NCBI GenBank assembly: GCA_008107755.1
Contig: VIRH01000065.1
Span: 62,001 to 126,000, forward strand
Direction of reading: 5' to 3'
Origin: Rhodobacterales bacterium
GTDB taxonomy: Bacteria; Pseudomonadota; Alphaproteobacteria; Rhizobiales; Stappiaceae
DNA: 64,000 nt
Numbering within the stretch: the stretch's first letter is position 1; each line of letters begins with the position of its first letter. The translations under genes were made by a program, and so were the position numbers. The notes below the pieces were generated by a model, which made no database searches, was not told the origin of the DNA, and saw only the letters and a program-made list of their open reading frames with translations. Of the stretch, positions 35,323 to 44,589 are shown piece by piece.

Positions 35323-36182
35323 CGGTGATCGCTTTTATCGGGTCGGTGTTCTCGCCCTACTATCACTGGAGCGGACGCAAGGCACCCGAGAACCATGTGG
35401 CCCTCAACGTCGCACTCTACGGGCCGGCTGGCGCGGTCTGGGCCATGACGGAACGCGGTCGCGGCAGCCTCACCCGGTCGCAGGACAGCCTGCGGATAGG
35501 GAGGAGCCACCTTGCCTATGGCCGCGGCGGACTGGCAATCCGCTTCGACGAAATGGCGCTGCCTTGGCCGGGGCAACGCCTGCTACCGAAGCGCGTGACC
35601 GGCGAGATCTTCATTCATCAACCGTCTTGCGAATGTGAGGTCTTCCGGAACCTTGATCCGCTAGGACACCATCTCTGGTGGCCTGTCTTTCCGCGCGCCA
35701 AGGCGCTGATCATCAGCGATGACGTGCCCGGTGGCGGCTGGCAGGGGGAGGCGTATCACGACTTCAACGCCGGCGAGCGTCCTCTGGAAGCCGATTTCAT
35801 CGGTTGGGACTGGGCGCGCGGACCGCTGAGCGGCGATGCCGGGGCAGTGCTCTACGACGCGAAGCTGGCGGATGGCTCGCGGCGTTCCTTCGGGCTGTCG
35901 TTTTCGCCGGACGGAGCCGCGAGAGAGTTTCCTCTGCCGGCGCGCCAGACACTTCGCCCGGGTTTTTGGGGCGTGGAAGGCGGAATAAGCTGCGACGCGG
36001 GCCTGTCGCCGGAGCTTCTTGGAAAATTGGAAGACACACCATTCTATCGGCGGTCGCTCGTCCGGACGTCGCTGGAGGGAGAAGGTGTCGAGATGGTCCA
36101 TGAAACGCTGGACTGTCGGCGGCTGGCCAATCCATTGGTTCGCCTGATGCTGCCCTTTCGCATGCCCCGGCGCGTTTTTTAA
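35223..36182 (+). CDS. crtC: Carotenoid 1,2-hydratase CrtC (start uncertain)
   Basis: CrtC adds water at the C1-C2 double bond of neurosporene/lycopene. Family sequence begins at FDWSVPPGGYCWWYADATSD, coded from 35244, and runs through GSVFSPYYHWSGRKAPENHV to the end. The frame has no ATG, GTG or TTG close to that point. The nearest ATG is 34950, nearly 100 codons inside crtD and without conserved sequence. I mark it from a CTG at 35223 as a position only; ATC 35202 is another near-cognate choice. The product would be about 319 residues. Its TAA stop shares the palindrome TTAA with the convergent small gene. Confidence 0.85.
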   Translation: MPDRRPGFDWSVPPGGYCWWYADATSDCGQFALTVIAFIGSVFSPYYHWSGRKAPENHVALNVALYGPAGAVWAMTERGRGSLTRSQDSLRIGRSHLAYGRGGLAIRFDEMALPWPGQRLLPKRVTGEIFIHQPSCECEVFRNLDPLGHHLWWPVFPRAKALIISDDVPGGGWQGEAYHDFNAGERPLEADFIGWDWARGPLSGDAGAVLYDAKLADGSRRSFGLSFSPDGAAREFPLPARQTLRPGFWGVEGGISCDAGLSPELLGKLEDTPFYRRSLVRTSLEGEGVEMVHETLDCRRLANPLVRLMLPFRMPRRVF

Positions 36183-36379
36183 CGGCGCCCATTCGTATCG
36201 CCGTCCTCTTTGACCTCGCCGTCGCTTTCCTTTTTCTGATCGCGGGTTTTCCGGCGGGCTTTCTTCAGGTCGTTTCGCTGCCAGAGATAGAACGCAATGG
36301 CGAGCCCGAAGACCAGAAGGGCCTCGATCAGCCCGAAATAGGACTCAAACAACGCCGTTGGCGCGCTTTTGCGCCTCAA
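36179..36379 (-). CDS. Small single-helix membrane protein downstream of crtB
   Basis: This 66-residue protein has one hydrophobic segment (YFGLIEALLVFGLAIAFYLW) near residues 14-33, followed by a very charged Lys/Asp/Glu tail. The frame overlaps the crtB 3' end by 35 bases, so translational coupling is likely. I do not recognise a family with certainty. Its location at the end of the bchI-to-crtB operon suggests a membrane role linked to the PGC. Confidence 0.65.
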   Translation of the reverse strand: MRRKSAPTALFESYFGLIEALLVFGLAIAFYLWQRNDLKKARRKTRDQKKESDGEVKEDGDTNGRR

Positions 36380-37511
36380 GCCGGCGAAAGCGCCATTCCT
36401 CGCGGGTATCGGCCTGCAGCCGCATCATGATCGTGAGAAAGCGGCCGGTGGCAATCCGTCTGCTCGGATTATCTGCGAGACCGTATGACCAGGTTGCAGA
36501 AGCGGTGGCAACGAGATCGGCAGCCGCCGGATCGGGCGGTGTAAGGACGATGCTCCGGTCTGCCCCGTGACTGGCAGGGGAGGGCCGGTGTGCCCGGAGC
36601 AAAAGCTTCAGCTTGAGGCCGAGGCTGGTGTGGGCCCGCCGGGACACGCTGTCGTACCTGTTTGCGGCGATGTCCTTGCCGATGCTTTCGTAAACAAGGG
36701 CTGCGGCCCGGATCGCGGGCTGGCAGTTGGCAGGCAGCGCCGCAATACCGGCATGCCCCAGCCTGTAGTGCGCGGAGGCTTCCTGCAGCAGGCGCCGGAC
36801 GACATCGCCAAGCGCCGGAGAATGCCGGGGCTCTCTCAGGAAGGCGTCCGCGTCGATCCCAGCGGCATCAAGCCAGTCGGTCGGCAGGTACAGCCGGCCA
36901 TTGCGGGCATCCTCGCCGACGTCACGGGCAATGTTGGTGAGCTGCATGGCAATGCCGAGATCCGCCGCGCGCGCAAGCGCCTGCGGCGCGCCTGTCCGCA
37001 TGGCAAGCGCCATCATCAGCCCCACGCTTGAGGCGACGCAGGTCGCGTAGGACTTGACGTCGCCGATGGTGCGGTAGCGCCGGTTGGCGATGTCCATGGC
37101 AAAGCCGTCCAGCAGCGCCAGCGGAACGGCCTTCGGGATCGCACAGCGTTCCACCGTGCGCGCGAAGGCCCTGTCGCAGGCATGATCGGCAGGCGTGCCG
37201 CGATAGATCCGGTCGAGGCGGCCTCGCAGCTGGTCCAGCGCGGCTTCGCTGGCCCTTGCGTCGTCGACGAGGTCGTCGGCATGCCGGCAGAAGGCGTAAA
37301 GCGCCTGGGCCGCGCGTCTGGTATCTGACGGCAGGAACAGCGAGGCAAGGTGAAAGGATTTGGAGCCTATGCGGATAGCCGCGGCGCAAGCCTTCAGATC
37401 GGCCTCGTGCCCTGAAAAACCGTATGTCAGGCCGCGAGATGGCGCGGAAAGGCCCTGCGAGTTCACTGCTTCAGGAAGAGGGCTGCGCCGGACGGTGACA
37501 ATGACGGTCAT
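36345..37511 (-). CDS. crtB: Phytoene synthase CrtB
   Basis: CrtB joins two geranylgeranyl diphosphates head to head into phytoene. ATG 37511 (MTVIVTVRRSPLPEAVNSQG) overlaps the crtI stop by four bases and gives 388 residues. The two aspartate motifs are in FCRHADDLVDDARAS and LTNIARDVGEDARNGRLYLP. The conserved SFHLASLFLP stretch is also present. An in-frame extension upstream of 37511 lies in crtI and is not family-like. Confidence 0.95.
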   Translation of the reverse strand: MTVIVTVRRSPLPEAVNSQGLSAPSRGLTYGFSGHEADLKACAAAIRIGSKSFHLASLFLPSDTRRAAQALYAFCRHADDLVDDARASEAALDQLRGRLDRIYRGTPADHACDRAFARTVERCAIPKAVPLALLDGFAMDIANRRYRTIGDVKSYATCVASSVGLMMALAMRTGAPQALARAADLGIAMQLTNIARDVGEDARNGRLYLPTDWLDAAGIDADAFLREPRHSPALGDVVRRLLQEASAHYRLGHAGIAALPANCQPAIRAAALVYESIGKDIAANRYDSVSRRAHTSLGLKLKLLLRAHRPSPASHGADRSIVLTPPDPAAADLVATASATWSYGLADNPSRRIATGRFLTIMMRLQADTREEWRFRRLEAQKRANGVV

Positions 37512-39082
37512 GAGAATGCCCTCCCTGCGGATGCCGCTTGCTGTGGCGGCGCAAGGCTCGCCGGATCCGGCACCAGATCCGAGACAATCCGTGCCGAACA
37601 CAGGACACCCGGCAATCCTGCCCCTGGATGGGTTCCTGCGCCGCAGAGATAAAGATTGTCGAGTTCTTCGCTCTTGTTGTGAGGCCGAAACCAGGCGCTT
37701 TGAAAGAGCTTTGGCTCGAGGGAAAAGGCGGCGCCCCGCCAGGACAGCAGCCGATCGCGGAAGTCGAGCGGTGTCGTGATCCGCGAGGAGACAATGTGCC
37801 GCCGAAGATCCGGTAGCATTGTTTCCTCGAGGCGCTCGGCAACGCGGTCGCGATATGTCTCGGCCATCGCGGCCCAGTCGGTCTTCCCGGAAAGATTTGG
37901 CACGGGACTGAGGACATAGAAGGCGTCGCAGCCGGCGGGAGCCACAGAAGGATCGTTCGCGGAGGGGCGGTGGAGATAGAGGCTGAAATCCTTCGCCAGC
38001 CGTTTTGTCCGGAAGATGTCGTTGAGAAGCCCCCGATAGCGAGGTCCGAACAGCATCGTGTGGTGGCCGACATCCTCGTAGCGTCGGTCTGTGCCGAAAT
38101 ACCAGACGAAAAGGCTCATGGAATAATCGCTTCCGCGGATCTTTTCATCCGTCCAGCGCTTGCGGGGCAGATCCTTGAGCAGCTTGCCATATGTCATGGC
38201 CGGATCGCAGTTGGAGATCACGATATCAGCCGAAATGGTCTCGCCACTTGCAAGCTGAATGCCGGTGGCGCGCCGTCCTGTCGTCAGTATGGTCTTGACG
38301 GTTTCGCCGAGCCGGAGCGTGCCGCCGTTGCGTCTGATGAGATCGGCGATCCCTTCCACCAGCGCATGCGTGCCGCCGCGGACGTAGTGGACCCCGTGCT
38401 TGCTCTCCAGATGGGCGATGAGACAGTAGAAGGACGTCGCCGTGAACGGATTCCCGCCGATGAGAAGCGGATGAAAGGAAAAGATCGTCCTGAGCTTCGG
38501 ATGCCGGAAATGACGACAGACGAGCGCGTGGACCGAGCGGTATCCGCCCAGCCGGACCAGCTTTGCCAGCGCACCTGCGGTGTAGGTCTTGCTGTGGAAC
38601 GGCTGCTGCCCGAACTGGAGAAAGGCAACCTCATATATGCGGCGGCTTTCGGCCATGAAGCTCCGGTATCCGGCGACATCGTTCGGCGAGATTTTCTCGA
38701 TCTCTGCTTCCATGGCGGCCTGGTCGCCGCTGTAGCTGAACATGGTCCCGTCATCGAAGCGGATCTTGTAGAAGGGCGTGTTGGGGCGAATGTCGACATC
38801 GTCCTTCATCGACCCGCCGCAATCGGCCCAGAGCTGCTCGAAAAGCCAGGGAGCGGTGATGATGGTCGGCCCGGCGTCGAAGGTGAACCCATCCTGCCTG
38901 TAGGCATAGGCGCGCCCGCCAGGTGCGTCGAGCCGGTCGAAAATCGTCACGCGGTAGCCGCGGGCTGCCAGCAGCGCTCCGCTTGCGAGCCCCCCGACAC
39001 CCGCGCCGATGACAACCGCGTGGGGGCGTGTTGAAGAGGCGCCGAGACCTTCTTGCCTATCTATGCGAGGCGCAGCGTTCAT
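37508..39082 (-). CDS. crtI: Phytoene desaturase CrtI
   Basis: CrtI is an FAD-dependent desaturase that converts phytoene to neurosporene or lycopene. The 524-residue protein has the N-terminal FAD motif VVIGAGVGGLASGALLAARG and the C-terminal signature NLYLCGAGTHPGAGLPGVL. The start overlaps the bchO stop by four bases and the end overlaps crtB. Number of desaturation steps cannot be read from sequence; with crtC, D and F present, the spirilloxanthin or spheroidene series is expected. Confidence 0.96.
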   Translation of the reverse strand: MNAAPRIDRQEGLGASSTRPHAVVIGAGVGGLASGALLAARGYRVTIFDRLDAPGGRAYAYRQDGFTFDAGPTIITAPWLFEQLWADCGGSMKDDVDIRPNTPFYKIRFDDGTMFSYSGDQAAMEAEIEKISPNDVAGYRSFMAESRRIYEVAFLQFGQQPFHSKTYTAGALAKLVRLGGYRSVHALVCRHFRHPKLRTIFSFHPLLIGGNPFTATSFYCLIAHLESKHGVHYVRGGTHALVEGIADLIRRNGGTLRLGETVKTILTTGRRATGIQLASGETISADIVISNCDPAMTYGKLLKDLPRKRWTDEKIRGSDYSMSLFVWYFGTDRRYEDVGHHTMLFGPRYRGLLNDIFRTKRLAKDFSLYLHRPSANDPSVAPAGCDAFYVLSPVPNLSGKTDWAAMAETYRDRVAERLEETMLPDLRRHIVSSRITTPLDFRDRLLSWRGAAFSLEPKLFQSAWFRPHNKSEELDNLYLCGAGTHPGAGLPGVLCSARIVSDLVPDPASLAPPQQAASAGRAFS

Positions 39083-40005
39083 GCTGCATTCACCCCGTTC
39101 GAGCGGTGATCACGCAATGTGTCCTCGATCCAGGATTGAACGCTTTCGGGATTGCTTTCATGCAGCAGATGGCCGCCGGTTTCTGCCAAAGTCAGTCGGC
39201 CGTGCCGGCAGAGCGTCGCGGCTGTCTCGGATGATTTCGCCGGCACCATCGGATCGTCCCGCGCAGCGAGCAGCGCAAGCGGAACCGAGAGGCGCCGAAG
39301 CTGGGCGGGCAGCCGGTCCAGATCCCATGCGGCCATCATGCCGAGTGCGCCCCGTACATGGCCGGACGAACTCAGAAGGAGGTGGTAAAGAGCTTCTCCC
39401 TCTGGATCGATCTTCGAGCCGGTGGCGCTCAGAAGATTGTCTCCGAACGGGGTCGCCCGCGCGAGGAGAGAGAACATCGAGGCGGATAAGGGGTTCGCGA
39501 ACAGCGCCTTTGCCATGGGGGACAGCAGCCGGTTGCCCCGGATCGGTTCGAGCGCGCCGTTGACGCTGAAGACCATCTCTATCCGGTGGTCTGCCCGGTC
39601 CGCACGCGGGTGCGTGGCGGCGACGAGCGAGAGGCCGATCACCGCCCCGGCCGAGTGGCCAAGGACATATCGCGGATGGATGTCGAGCTTGCGAAGAAGA
39701 TCGCGCATGGCAGCGGTCATGCCTTCTAGGGACAGATCCGCTGGGCCTTCCGGCCTGGTGAAGCCGTGACAGGGAAGGTCCGGCACGATCAGCCGGAACC
39801 GGTTCTGCAGCAAAGGCACAAGTGTTCGCCAGGAATGCGACGCCGCCCCGGTTCCGTGCAGAAGCAGGATGGCCGGTGCGCGGCTCGGTCCAAACACCTG
39901 TACATGCCACCGATAGCCGCCGGTCGAAACGAACGTGCTGGCCTCCCGATGCGGCCACGACTGACCGTCGGTTTCCCAGTCGAGCCAGGTGCCGACAGAG
40001 CTCAT
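39079..40005 (-). CDS. bchO: Alpha/beta hydrolase BchO
   Basis: BchO belongs to the alpha/beta-hydrolase fold and accompanies Mg chelatase genes in purple bacteria; its exact reaction is not established. ATG 40005 (MSSVGTWLDWETDGQSWPHR) gives 308 residues. The oxyanion stretch LLLHGTGAASHSWRTLVPLL, the nucleophile elbow VLGHSAGAVIGLSL (serine near residue 117) and the terminal histidine in TGGHLLHESNPE are visible. It overlaps both bchD and crtI by four bases. Confidence 0.92.
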   Translation of the reverse strand: MSSVGTWLDWETDGQSWPHREASTFVSTGGYRWHVQVFGPSRAPAILLLHGTGAASHSWRTLVPLLQNRFRLIVPDLPCHGFTRPEGPADLSLEGMTAAMRDLLRKLDIHPRYVLGHSAGAVIGLSLVAATHPRADRADHRIEMVFSVNGALEPIRGNRLLSPMAKALFANPLSASMFSLLARATPFGDNLLSATGSKIDPEGEALYHLLLSSSGHVRGALGMMAAWDLDRLPAQLRRLSVPLALLAARDDPMVPAKSSETAATLCRHGRLTLAETGGHLLHESNPESVQSWIEDTLRDHRSNGVNAA

Positions 40006-41846
40006 GCGCGGGTCTCCTGCAGTGAAAGGTTGACGACATCCGACATTTGCCGCGCGTCCGCATGGCGCAGGACATGGAGCTGCGCGCCCATGGTTTCGGC
40101 AAGGGTCGCCACCGCCTCCCGGGGCCGGCGTGCGATATCGATGCAAAGGCACCGGATCTGCAGGGCGCGGCACTTCGTGGCAAGGCCGTTCAGCTCGTCC
40201 GCTGCGCGGTGCCGGTCCGGTGTTCCATCGAGAGCGATGTTGCCGCGTCCGTCGGTCAGGAGAACCAGTATGGGCGTGCTGCCCTGACGGCGCACGCCGA
40301 CGGCCATTTCGAGCCCCCTCTGCAGTCCGGCAACGAGGGGCGTCGCGCCCCCTCCCGGCAGTCCGGCGAGCCTGCGCTTGGCCTGAACCAGCGAGCGGGT
40401 CGGCGACAGCACCGTTTCGGCACCGGTGCCACGGAAGGAAATCATGGCGACCTCGTCACGGCGCACGTAGCAGCGTGCAAGAAGCTGCTCGATCGCGCCC
40501 TTGGTTTCACCGAGACGCTCCAGCGCGGTCGATCCGGAGGCGTCGACCAGAAAGATCGCTGTGGACGGCGTTTCGTGGCGCAGCCGCTGGAAACGGTAGT
40601 CCTCTTTTGTCACGAGTATCCGCGGCGCCCGCACCGGGCGGCGTGGACTGTTGCTGAGGCGCTCGGCAAGCAATTGCCGATTGCGGCTGCGGATCGCCTG
40701 CCAGGGAGCCGCAGCCCGCAAGGTCGCAATAAGATGTGGCCTTGCGTCCGGGTAGGGCGCGCTGCGGGATGTGGAAACGGGTCGGCCACGCCGTGCATCC
40801 TTGCGCGCCGCTCCCGATTTTCCCGCCGCCGCCCGGGGAGAGGCTTGCGCCTGCGATGCCACGAACTCCGGCAGACCGGCGATCGTCCCTTCCGTGGGCG
40901 CAGCATCCAGATCGCAAAGCTGGGAGAGCGCCTGGGACACCTGCAAAGGGTCCTCGGCCGTGCCGTCAGCTTCCTGGCTTTCCGGGCAATCCGGTAGCGC
41001 GGCGTGCTCTTCTTGCTGCTCCGATGCGGCCTGTTCGGGCAGGCGCTCTGGTTGCGGGCAAAATTCGACTCCGAGACCCAGCCGCAGTGCGGTCAGGATA
41101 TCCGGTTGGCTGACGCTGTCGCGGCCATTCAGAGCGGCGATCATGCGGCAGATGACGTGGAGGTGGCGTAGCATGCGCAGGGAAGGAGCGCCCGCGGCTT
41201 GCGCCAGAACGGAAAGCAGTTCGAGGTCCCGATCATCCACCAAAACGTTGCCAATCAAGGGCGGTCGATCAGCCGAGACAGGTTCGGATGGCACCTTGAC
41301 CTGATGCCATGAAACTGCGTTCAGATCGACGATAAGACCCAGCCTGTCGGCAAGGGCTGCCGGCGGATGTTCGTCGGGGCCGGCACACTCGTCAATGGCA
41401 ATGAGCGAGAAGCGTGCGCGCTGATCATCGCTGCCCGAACCGGGGTCGGCCGTGTCGATGGCTGCACCGATCAGGGCGGCGACCGGTGCTTCCAAACGCT
41501 CCGCCATCGGAATGAGGAGGACCCCGCCACAGGCCTTCTCGAGCAGCCCCGGCCTGTAAACGAGACGGCCGGCAAGCGTCGTCGCCGGCAGGTCGATCCC
41601 GCCGGTGAGGGCGCAAAGGGAGACGGAAGGGGGGACCCGGATCCAGCTCTCGCGGCCGGTGAGCGCGCCCAGGTGGTCGAGAAAGGCATCGCGCACGCCA
41701 CCGGCACGCGCTTTCAGCCACAGTCCGCCAATCTTCGGACCGCAATGGGCAAAGATCCGGGCGGCGAGGAGCGCATCCTGCCATGTGTCAGGTGGCGCGC
41801 CCGTTAGCCTCGGGGGCAGGCCGCGAAGGGAGCCGAGGTCATCCAT
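40002..41846 (-). CDS. bchD: Magnesium chelatase subunit BchD
   Basis: BchD is the scaffold subunit of the Mg chelatase motor. ATG 41846 (MDDLGSLRGLPPRLTGAPPD) gives 614 residues and overlaps bchI by eight bases. An inactive AAA+ domain leads into an acidic/proline-rich linker, then a C-terminal von Willebrand/integrin I domain with the MIDAS motif FLVDASGSTALERLGETKG and later LTDGRGNIALDG. The frame stays open upstream into bchI without conserved sequence. Confidence 0.95.
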   Translation of the reverse strand: MDDLGSLRGLPPRLTGAPPDTWQDALLAARIFAHCGPKIGGLWLKARAGGVRDAFLDHLGALTGRESWIRVPPSVSLCALTGGIDLPATTLAGRLVYRPGLLEKACGGVLLIPMAERLEAPVAALIGAAIDTADPGSGSDDQRARFSLIAIDECAGPDEHPPAALADRLGLIVDLNAVSWHQVKVPSEPVSADRPPLIGNVLVDDRDLELLSVLAQAAGAPSLRMLRHLHVICRMIAALNGRDSVSQPDILTALRLGLGVEFCPQPERLPEQAASEQQEEHAALPDCPESQEADGTAEDPLQVSQALSQLCDLDAAPTEGTIAGLPEFVASQAQASPRAAAGKSGAARKDARRGRPVSTSRSAPYPDARPHLIATLRAAAPWQAIRSRNRQLLAERLSNSPRRPVRAPRILVTKEDYRFQRLRHETPSTAIFLVDASGSTALERLGETKGAIEQLLARCYVRRDEVAMISFRGTGAETVLSPTRSLVQAKRRLAGLPGGGATPLVAGLQRGLEMAVGVRRQGSTPILVLLTDGRGNIALDGTPDRHRAADELNGLATKCRALQIRCLCIDIARRPREAVATLAETMGAQLHVLRHADARQMSDVVNLSLQETRA

Positions 41847-42888
41847 ACCCGACCTCGGAAAGAATACCGCCTTCAAGGGCTGCGACCGCCCGTTCGACCC
41901 GCGGCGCGCTGCCGGCATCGTCAAGCGGGTCTCGGCGCATCCGGTGGCACAGCACCATCGGAGAGATGTCGGACGCATCCTCCCACGTGACCTCGTTGCG
42001 CCCCGACAGAGCTGCGGCCGCGCGACAGGCGCGCATGAGCGTCAGCTCACCGCGCATCCCGTCGATGCCGAGGCTCATGCACAATTGCGACATGCGCGCC
42101 AGAACATCGTCCGGAGTTGAGATCTGTCGCAGCATTCCGCGGGCCTTGACGACGCGGTTGCGGATGGCTGCATCCTTGCGCGACCAACGTTCGCAAAAGC
42201 TTTCCGGGTCGGCTTCATAGGCATCCCGGCGTCGGATCACCTCGATCCTCTGCCCGAGATCCTCGATCGTCCTGACGTCCACTCCGAGGCCAAAACGATC
42301 CAGCAATTGCGGTCTCAGGTCACCCTCTTCAGGGTTGCCGCTGCCCACCAGCGTGAACCGAGCCTCGTGGCGTATGCTCAGTCCCTCGCGTTCAACCACG
42401 TTGACACCCGAGGCTGCGGCGTCCAGCAACAGGTCGACCAGATGGTCCTCGAGAAGATTGACTTCGTCTATATAGAGAAAGCCCCGGTTGGCGCCTGCAA
42501 GCAGCCCGGGTTCGAAATCCTTTTCACCGGCGACAAGGGCCTTTTCCAGATCCAGTGCTCCGCAGATACGGTCTTCCGTCGCCCCGAGGGGGAGGTCGAT
42601 CATCGGCGTGCGGATCTTTTTTGTTTTCGGCAGTTTTCCGCCATTGGGTGGGCTGCAGACCGGGCACACGTCCTGAGGTGCGTCGGGGGCGCAGTTGAAG
42701 CGGCAGCCGTTTCGGGTGTCGATGCCGGGTAGCAATTCGGCAAGGGCGCGAACTGCCGTCGACTTGCCGGTTCCCCGGTCACCAAAGATCAGAACCCCGC
42801 CCAGCAAGGGCTCAACCGCCGCCATCAGCAGCGCCTTCTTCATGTCCTCCTGAGCGACGATTGCCGAAAAGGGAAAGGGTCTGGGCAT
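41839..42888 (-). CDS. bchI: Magnesium chelatase ATPase BchI
   Basis: BchI is the AAA+ ATPase that drives Mg insertion with BchD and BchH. The 349-residue protein starts MPRPFPFSAIVAQEDMKKAL at ATG 42888. Walker A is GDRGTGKSTAVRAL near residue 50 and Walker B is GFLYIDEVNLLEDHLVD. A TTG at 42900 is possible but would sit against the PpsR box. It is first in bchI-D-O-crtI-crtB, with the box 20 bases upstream. Confidence 0.97.
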   Translation of the reverse strand: MPRPFPFSAIVAQEDMKKALLMAAVEPLLGGVLIFGDRGTGKSTAVRALAELLPGIDTRNGCRFNCAPDAPQDVCPVCSPPNGGKLPKTKKIRTPMIDLPLGATEDRICGALDLEKALVAGEKDFEPGLLAGANRGFLYIDEVNLLEDHLVDLLLDAAASGVNVVEREGLSIRHEARFTLVGSGNPEEGDLRPQLLDRFGLGVDVRTIEDLGQRIEVIRRRDAYEADPESFCERWSRKDAAIRNRVVKARGMLRQISTPDDVLARMSQLCMSLGIDGMRGELTLMRACRAAAALSGRNEVTWEDASDISPMVLCHRMRRDPLDDAGSAPRVERAVAALEGGILSEVGYG

Positions 42889-42907
42889 GGTGTCCGCCAA
42901 TCTTGAG

Positions 42908-42925
42908 TGTCAATCTAAGTTGACA
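42908..42925. promoter_or_regulatory. PpsR/CrtJ box upstream of bchI
   Basis: TGT at 42908-42910 and ACA at 42923-42925 are 12 bases apart with a symmetric TGTCAA/TTGACA outer pair. It lies 20 bases before the bchI start. It is the rightmost PpsR box seen and marks the edge of the PGC. Confidence 0.85.
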
Positions 42926-43285
42926 CATTTTGCGGCCGGATTGAAGGCCCAATTTGATTGAGGGTGCTGTTTCGTCCGAGAAGGCGACGCAGCGGCTTCG
43001 CCGGTTGGCATTCGCTCGCCGACCTTCCTGCGCAGATCGCCCGGCAAGATCCGTAGAGACTGTCACCCCAGGGCCCCACAACCATTGCCTGTGCTCCGCG
43101 GCACACGTGGGGGGCGATCCACCGTCTATATTTATCCTGCAATCACCGGGGTTTTCACGACCCTTTCCATTGATGACAGCTCAGGAACGAAAGCCTGTTC
43201 GAGCCAGATGCGGTGTCCGCTGCATCGATCGTTTTCACGCTGTCCGAACCGCAGTCTTGAATTCTCTTCCGCAGGAGCCGTAGCA
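42926..43285. other. Intergenic region at the PGC boundary
   Basis: These 360 bases separate the divergent bchI and DIT1/PvcA-like genes. I see no conserved reading frame, repeat or RNA gene. A TGT-N14-ACA sequence at 43061-43080 around GGGCCC has the wrong spacing for PpsR. The promoter of the rightward gene must lie here but is not obvious. Confidence 0.5.
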
Positions 43286-44500
43286 ATGAAACATACCGAG
43301 CCATCCAAGATGCATGCATCTTCCTATCTCGATGTCGGACGCGACGGAGAGGCGATCAGCGATGCACGGCTGAGCTTCGACTATACCTGGCCGGAAGAGG
43401 ATCCACGGGAGCTGCCTCAACGTGTCCGGCAGTTGCGGCCCGAAGACGAGCAGATCGTTGCCGAATGCGCTCATATCCGCCGTCTGGATTGGGAACATTT
43501 CCAGACAAAGACGGCTGACAAGCCCGTCTACGAGCGTGTCTTCGAACTGCTCAATCACCGTACGATCCAGTTCAACTCCCGCAGCCGCTATCGCGAGAGC
43601 GGCATCTGGAAAGAGCGTGTCCGCACGGCTTGCGAGAAGGGTGAGCCGGTCAGTATCCTGCTTCCCGTATTCTGCGTCATTCGCAATCCGGTGAAGCGTC
43701 TGCAGCTGACCGTGCCGACGATCGCGGAAGAAGTTACACTCCGAAATCTCGCGCGGATCGCCGAGATGGTGCGAGAGCTGTACCCGGCCGGTGCCGTTTT
43801 CCATCTGATCACCGACAGCACCTTCTACGGTCTGCCCTTCGGTGTGACGGCGGTTGAGGCGATCCGCTATGTCGATCTGCTGCAAAAGATGGTCGATAAA
43901 CTGGGATGCGGCGATACCATCAAGTTGCACGATATGGCGCAGATCCTCTCTGGCCGCTTCGAGGACTTCCAGAAAAGCTTCGAGCATTGGTCCGCACGCT
44001 TCCACGCCGATCCCCTGGCGGACGGCCTCAGCCAGCTTTCCTACGAGCAGTGGGTTGCAAGCATGGCGGCCAGCATCAACACCTCCAAGCGCCAGCTCGA
44101 TTACCGGGCCATGCGTGAGCAGTTCAGCACTGCGCATGAAGGTCCGGCAACAGAGGAGCTCTATCAGCGGGCGCGGACAGGACTGGCGGAGTATCGAGCG
44201 TTGAAGGCGGCAGCCGCCGACCTGCAATGGGAAGAGGCCTTCTTCCCCAATTCCCTGCGGGCGACGATCCACACCAAGGGCGTTCCCGCGCTCGGCCTGC
44301 GGCTTTATCCCGAGTACAAGCTTCGCTCCAACCTTCTGCCGTATCATGGCATCGGGGTCATCCGCTTCGGTCCGAAATACCAGCTGCACTACATGACCGT
44401 CGAACCGGAAATGTTCGTCTGCGGACGCGAGGAATTCACCCGCGTCACGGATGAGAACGGCTACACGATGTACTATCTGGAAGACCGGCCTGCGGCCTAG
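43286..44500 (+). CDS. DIT1/PvcA-family protein, isocyanide synthase-like
   Basis: This 404-residue protein resembles the DIT1/PvcA (IsnA) family, whose characterised members turn the amino group of tyrosine or tryptophan into an isonitrile. Family features in order are YERVFELLNHRTIQF, LLPVFCVIRNPVKRL, the tract AEMVRELYPAGAVFHLITD, and the C-terminal FPNSLRATIHTKG with LLPYHGIGVIRFG. The usual SDGRVF motif is replaced by TDSTFYG, so this is a divergent member and its substrate is unknown. ATG 43286 has GGAG nine bases upstream; longer readings enter the intergenic region. A HAD phosphatase gene follows after 89 bases. Confidence 0.72.
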   Translation: MKHTEPSKMHASSYLDVGRDGEAISDARLSFDYTWPEEDPRELPQRVRQLRPEDEQIVAECAHIRRLDWEHFQTKTADKPVYERVFELLNHRTIQFNSRSRYRESGIWKERVRTACEKGEPVSILLPVFCVIRNPVKRLQLTVPTIAEEVTLRNLARIAEMVRELYPAGAVFHLITDSTFYGLPFGVTAVEAIRYVDLLQKMVDKLGCGDTIKLHDMAQILSGRFEDFQKSFEHWSARFHADPLADGLSQLSYEQWVASMAASINTSKRQLDYRAMREQFSTAHEGPATEELYQRARTGLAEYRALKAAAADLQWEEAFFPNSLRATIHTKGVPALGLRLYPEYKLRSNLLPYHGIGVIRFGPKYQLHYMTVEPEMFVCGREEFTRVTDENGYTMYYLEDRPAA

Positions 44501-44589
44501 TCCACGGCGCTAAGGGCGGTCCTTGAAATGGAGCAGGGGCCGCCCGCAATCGTGCACCCTCCAGACGCACGAGAAGGTTTCTCAAACGG

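Noticed and set aside
43061-43080. TGT...ACA palindrome-like sequence around GGGCCC upstream of the DIT1/PvcA-like gene
   Set aside because: Spacing is 14 rather than 12 bases and the centre is GC-rich, unlike all PpsR boxes in this window.
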